Assembly (NCBI GenBank): GCA_030832185.1
Contig: JAURJQ010000017.1
Location: 29,018 to 93,017, forward strand
Origin: Chitinophagales bacterium
GTDB taxonomy: Bacteria > Bacteroidota > Bacteroidia > Chitinophagales > JADJOU01
Direction: 5' to 3'
Length of the DNA: 64,000 nt
The position numbers and the translations under genes are program-made. Of this stretch, positions 61,527 through 64,000 are shown piece after piece (position 1 is the first letter of the stretch; each line of letters starts with the position of its first letter). Below the pieces are notes generated by a model. That model was given only the letters and a program-made list of their open reading frames with translations, ran no database searches and was not told where the DNA came from.

Positions 61527-62798
61527 CTATTTAAGCATAGATGAAATACACCTGAAACCAACATATGACTTAGCTGAATCAGCATATTCATATATTCTAG
61601 TCCCATTCTGAATAAAAAAGGCTACATCTTTCCAAGAACCACCTCTAATCACTTTTCGCTTCATAGATTCATTATCTAATTTTGAATGATCATATTTGAT
61701 ATCAGGGTTATGATCATGCACAAAGGAATACGTATTTTCGTAATAAGCAGTTACTGTCCATTCTGAGACATTTCCAGACATATTGTATAAACCATAATCA
61801 TTTGGAAAATAGGAATCTACTTTAACCGTTTTAAAGCCTCCATCTTCTTGATAATTACCTCTTGTAGGTTTGAAATTAGCTAATAAACAACCTTTGTGAT
61901 TTCTTGTATACGGTCCACCCCATGGATATGGTGCATTTTTCTTTCCACCTCTCGCAGCATATTCCCACTCGGATTCTGAAGGTAGTCTAAATACCTCCGC
62001 ATCAGGTCTTCCTCTAGAAGTTCTCCATTTATTCCATTCATGTGTTCTCCAATGACTAAACGCATTCGCTTGATCCCAAGTTACACCCACGAGAGGATAG
62101 TTATCAAAAGCTGGATGAGAATAATAATTACGTGTAAATGGCTCATTAAATGAATAAGTAAAATCACGTGTCCACACTAATGTGTCAGGATAGACAGGTA
62201 TAGCCTTTGTTTTTACATGCTGACGTCTATCTTTGTTTCTACTACTCTTACCTGCTGCTGCCGATTTGAATGATAAATAATCATATTTATAGACTAATTT
62301 AGAAACATCATATTCTTTCTTACCATTTATCCACTGATCTTGTGGAAGGTACATAGCACTTAATGAATTATTCACTTCTGGATCTTTCAAATTGATTTTC
62401 TTTTTCCAATCAATAGGAGGATTACCTGCTGTCAAATCATCCGAATTATTATTTTGAACAAAAAATTGTAGAATTGTTCTAGCATTGGAGTCAATTACAT
62501 ATTGGACAAACTGACGATATTCATTGTTTGTTATTTCAGTTTCATCCATATAAAAACCACCAATGGTGACCTGCTTTGGTTTTGCTGTTAAGTCGAATGT
62601 GACATCCTGATCACTAGGTCCTATAACTAAAGTCCCCGTAGGCACAGAAGTCATTCCATAAGGAATTTCCGTGCGCCAACTTGGCCGCTGCAACACACCA
62701 ATTAATTGACCATTAGAAGAACCGCCACCACAAGAAACTATAAGACTGCTTAAACCCAAAAGGGCTAAGGAGTACTTAAAAAAACTTAATCTTTTCAT
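61527..62798 (-). CDS. gldK: Gliding motility / T9SS lipoprotein GldK (PorK)
   Basis: A 423-residue outer-membrane lipoprotein. The signal peptide ends in LIVSC (Cys23). The rest is a formylglycine-generating-enzyme (SUMF1)-like fold: PTGTLVIG, KQVTIGGFYMDETEITNNEYRQFV, FRLPSESEWEYAARGG, GLYNMSGNVSEWT and VIRGGSWKD near the end. GldK forms the ring with GldN; the fold is structural and not catalytic in this family. First of the gldKLMN genes, with a -7 box about 65 bases upstream. Confidence 0.95.
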   Translation of the reverse strand: MKRLSFFKYSLALLGLSSLIVSCGGGSSNGQLIGVLQRPSWRTEIPYGMTSVPTGTLVIGPSDQDVTFDLTAKPKQVTIGGFYMDETEITNNEYRQFVQYVIDSNARTILQFFVQNNNSDDLTAGNPPIDWKKKINLKDPEVNNSLSAMYLPQDQWINGKKEYDVSKLVYKYDYLSFKSAAAGKSSRNKDRRQHVKTKAIPVYPDTLVWTRDFTYSFNEPFTRNYYSHPAFDNYPLVGVTWDQANAFSHWRTHEWNKWRTSRGRPDAEVFRLPSESEWEYAARGGKKNAPYPWGGPYTRNHKGCLLANFKPTRGNYQEDGGFKTVKVDSYFPNDYGLYNMSGNVSEWTVTAYYENTYSFVHDHNPDIKYDHSKLDNESMKRKVIRGGSWKDVAFFIQNGTRIYEYADSAKSYVGFRCISSMLK

Positions 62799-62863
62799 TT
62801 AGATCTATTTTTCTTTAAATTAAATGAAGCTTGAGGAAATCCACAAACTTCTTGTTCATAACG

Positions 62864-62871
62864 CAAATATA
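62864..62871 (-). promoter_or_regulatory. Bacteroidota -7 box (TATATTTG) upstream of gldK
   Basis: TATATTTG on the minus strand lies 65 bases before the gldK ATG in a very AT-rich 147-base gap, so the T9SS genes can be transcribed independently of the HemD-like gene. Confidence 0.5.
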
Positions 62872-62945
62872 AGCGTATTTATTTTAATTTTTTTTCATTA
62901 TTTTTAGTATTATATGTAAATAACTGAAATTCAATAATATAAATT

Positions 62946-63707
62946 TTATCTAGCTAAGCTTGGATTTTCTTTAAAAAGTAGTTCTATAGCCATTACCATT
63001 GATTTTATCTCATTCCTTGGGGCTTTTACTAACACTCTGTATCCCCTTTTTTCTAATTCAATTTGTGTCGCTTCACCGAAACCTCCAATAATAGTTCTAC
63101 CTTGTTTAAAATCTGGATACAAGGAAAAAAAGGCTTTTACACCTTCAATATTAAAAAAAGCTACTAGGTCATAATCAAAGTTTCTTTTCTTAACATCTGA
63201 GTTCGGCACCATTCTATACATGATAGCTTCACTAAAATCAAACTTATTTGCTTTCAAGTATAAAGACAATTGACCAATACCAACAGAAGAGCATGGCATA
63301 ATGAATTTTTCAGTTGCTTTGTGCTTTAATAAAATATTTTGAAAGTCTGCCAATGTCCCATTGGCATAGACCACTTTTCTTTTTCTGTATTGAATATATT
63401 TTTGAAGATAAAAAGCAATCTGCTCTGATGAGCAAAAGTATTTCGCTTCTTGTGGCATTTTATGTCTTATCTCATCACATAATTTAAAAAAATAGTCAAT
63501 GGCATTTTTACTATTAAAAATTACAGAAGTATAATCGGGAATATTAATTTTGAATTTTCTAAACTCTCTAAGAGTTATACTCTCCACATTTAGGAAAGGT
63601 ACGAAGTCTACTTTAAAATTATATCTTTTGCTGACTTCATGATAAGGAGACCTTTCTCCTTGGGGCTCTTGTTGAGATACAAGAATCCGTTTGATGCTTT
63701 TTGGCAT
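62946..63707 (-). CDS. HemD-like (uroporphyrinogen-III synthase fold) protein
   Basis: About 253 residues from the ATG at 63707 (MPKSIKRILVSQQEP). The protein belongs to the Bacteroidota-type HemD family: ILVSQQEPQGERSPY, FLNVESITLREFRKFKINI, VIFNSKNAIDYFFKLC, KYFCSSEQIAFYLQKY and YDLVAFFNIEGVKAFF. HemD closes hydroxymethylbilane to uroporphyrinogen III, but no other heme genes are nearby, and the gene leads directly into gldK-N (147 bases). The frame stays open upstream to 63782 with Lys-rich codons; a TTG at 63713 is an alternative start. Confidence 0.8.
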   Translation of the reverse strand: MPKSIKRILVSQQEPQGERSPYHEVSKRYNFKVDFVPFLNVESITLREFRKFKINIPDYTSVIFNSKNAIDYFFKLCDEIRHKMPQEAKYFCSSEQIAFYLQKYIQYRKRKVVYANGTLADFQNILLKHKATEKFIMPCSSVGIGQLSLYLKANKFDFSEAIMYRMVPNSDVKKRNFDYDLVAFFNIEGVKAFFSLYPDFKQGRTIIGGFGEATQIELEKRGYRVLVKAPRNEIKSMVMAIELLFKENPSLAR

Positions 63708-63720
63708 CTTCAATTCTGTA

Positions 63721-63758
63721 GTAGCATCTTCTAATTTAAGTTTCTTAGAAGATGCTAC
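63721..63758 (-). repeat. Perfect 14-bp inverted repeat (hairpin)
   Basis: GTAGCATCTTCTAA and TTAGAAGATGCTAC are exact inverse complements around a 10-base loop, between the Lys-rich gene's stop and the HemD-like start. No U run follows on either strand, so it is not a classical terminator. Confidence 0.8.
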
Positions 63759-63772
63759 ATTAGAATCTTCTT

Positions 63773-64000
63773 TTACTTGCTTACTTTTTTTTTACTAGGG
63801 GCCGCTTTCTTTGCAGGAGCTTTTTTAGCTGCTGCCTTTGGAGCTGCTTTTTTAGCTGCTGCTTTCGGAGCTGCTTTTTTAGCAGGAGCTTTTTTAGCTG
63901 CTGCTTTCGGAGCTGCTTTTTTAGCTGCTGCCTTTGGAGCTGCTTTTTTAGCTGCTGCTTTCGGAGCTGCTTTTTTAGCAGGAGCTTTTTTAGCTGCTGC
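63773..64000 (-). CDS. Lys/Ala/Pro-repeat histone-like protein, partial (5' end beyond window)
   Basis: The last 75 codons of a gene entering from the right edge. The visible part is low-complexity: repeats of AAAKKAAPK (27 bases) and AAAKKAPAKKAAPK, ending in a short tail SKKKVSK. The composition is that of histone H1/Hc1-like or AlgP-like tails that bind DNA by charge. The N-terminal part, which would tell whether this is an H1-like protein or a tail on another protein (HU, Rho, ribosomal), is outside the window. An A9 run in the SKKK codons lies just before its stop. Confidence 0.75.
   Translation of the reverse strand, partial: AAAKKAPAKKAAPKAAAKKAAPKAAAKKAAPKAAAKKAPAKKAAPKAAAKKAAPKAAAKKAPAKKAAPSKKKVSK

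Noticed and set aside
63721..63758. Hairpin as a Rho-independent terminator
   Set aside because: The stem is strong but neither strand has a U run after it.
63800..64000. CRISPR or other noncoding tandem array
   Set aside because: The repeats stay in one frame without stops, encode Lys/Ala/Pro, and have no spacers.

Overview
The window is a low-GC stretch of a Bacteroidota chromosome. Its marks are the type IX secretion / gliding motility core genes gldK-gldL-gldM-gldN, a PorV-PorU pair, a 30S protein THX homologue, promoter-like TAnnTTTG boxes instead of E. coli-type signals, and little sign of Shine-Dalgarno sequences. A long PorU2-like sortase and a HemD-like gene beside gldK would fit Chitinophagales or Sphingobacteriales relatives, but rank below phylum is a guess. 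No rRNA operon, CRISPR array, prophage or canonical insertion sequence was seen.

Region 1 (1-14662) is a surface polysaccharide (O-antigen or capsule) cluster. The minus strand carries two asparagine-synthase-type amidotransferases (one cut by the window edge), a GT4 glycosyltransferase, a Wzy-like polymerase, a small SDR, a WecF-like transferase, a Wzx flippase, an O-antigen ligase-like protein, a WlbA/WbpB dehydrogenase and a TviB/WbpA-type UDP-HexNAc 6-dehydrogenase. Divergently lie a WbpM/FlaA1-like 4,6-dehydratase and an initiating sugar transferase that lacks its catalytic half. Together they suggest a glycan with aminouronic acids, probably amidated. Region 2 (14634-25447, minus) is a tightly packed run: a substrate-binding-protein pseudogene with an in-frame amber stop, an unknown gene, porV, porU, nadE, a 97-residue GldL-like membrane protein, and mutY. 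Both porV and porU carry long G tracts.

Region 3 (25512-28465) holds tRNA-Arg, coaD, a fatty acid hydroxylase, an ecotin-type protease inhibitor and an atypical SDR. Region 4 (28576-35512, plus) encodes an NAD-linked molybdenum formate dehydrogenase in two genes (fused gamma-beta, and alpha), a LUD protein, LpxH and an unknown secreted protein. Region 5 (35501-49999) is housekeeping: TlpA, THX, HU, PhoH, PurC, two exo/endonuclease/phosphatase-fold proteins, FolA, an AIM24 protein, an MFS carrier, ThiL, an M1 peptidase, a thioesterase, TsaC and a spermidine-synthase-like protein. A four-helix-bundle (23S intervening-sequence type) gene sits between 28-base inverted repeats directly before folA.

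Region 6 (50047-56088, minus) is a beta-oxidation operon (acyl-CoA dehydrogenase, thiolase, FadN-like fusion) headed by a MarR regulator with two palindromic operator-like sites over its promoter. Region 7 (56193-58020) has serC, serB and tRNA-Gln. Region 8 (58066-64000) is the T9SS motor and ring operon (HemD-like gene, gldK, gldL, gldM, gldN), closed by a terminator and preceded by the 3' end of a Lys/Ala/Pro-repeat histone-like gene that runs off the right edge.

The most interesting signals are the small GldL-like protein in the porV-porU run, the G tracts in porU and porV, the inverted-repeat four-helix-bundle unit that seems to supply folA's start codon, the MarR operator and leaderless promoter architecture, and the A9 tract plus hairpin between the histone-like and HemD-like genes.
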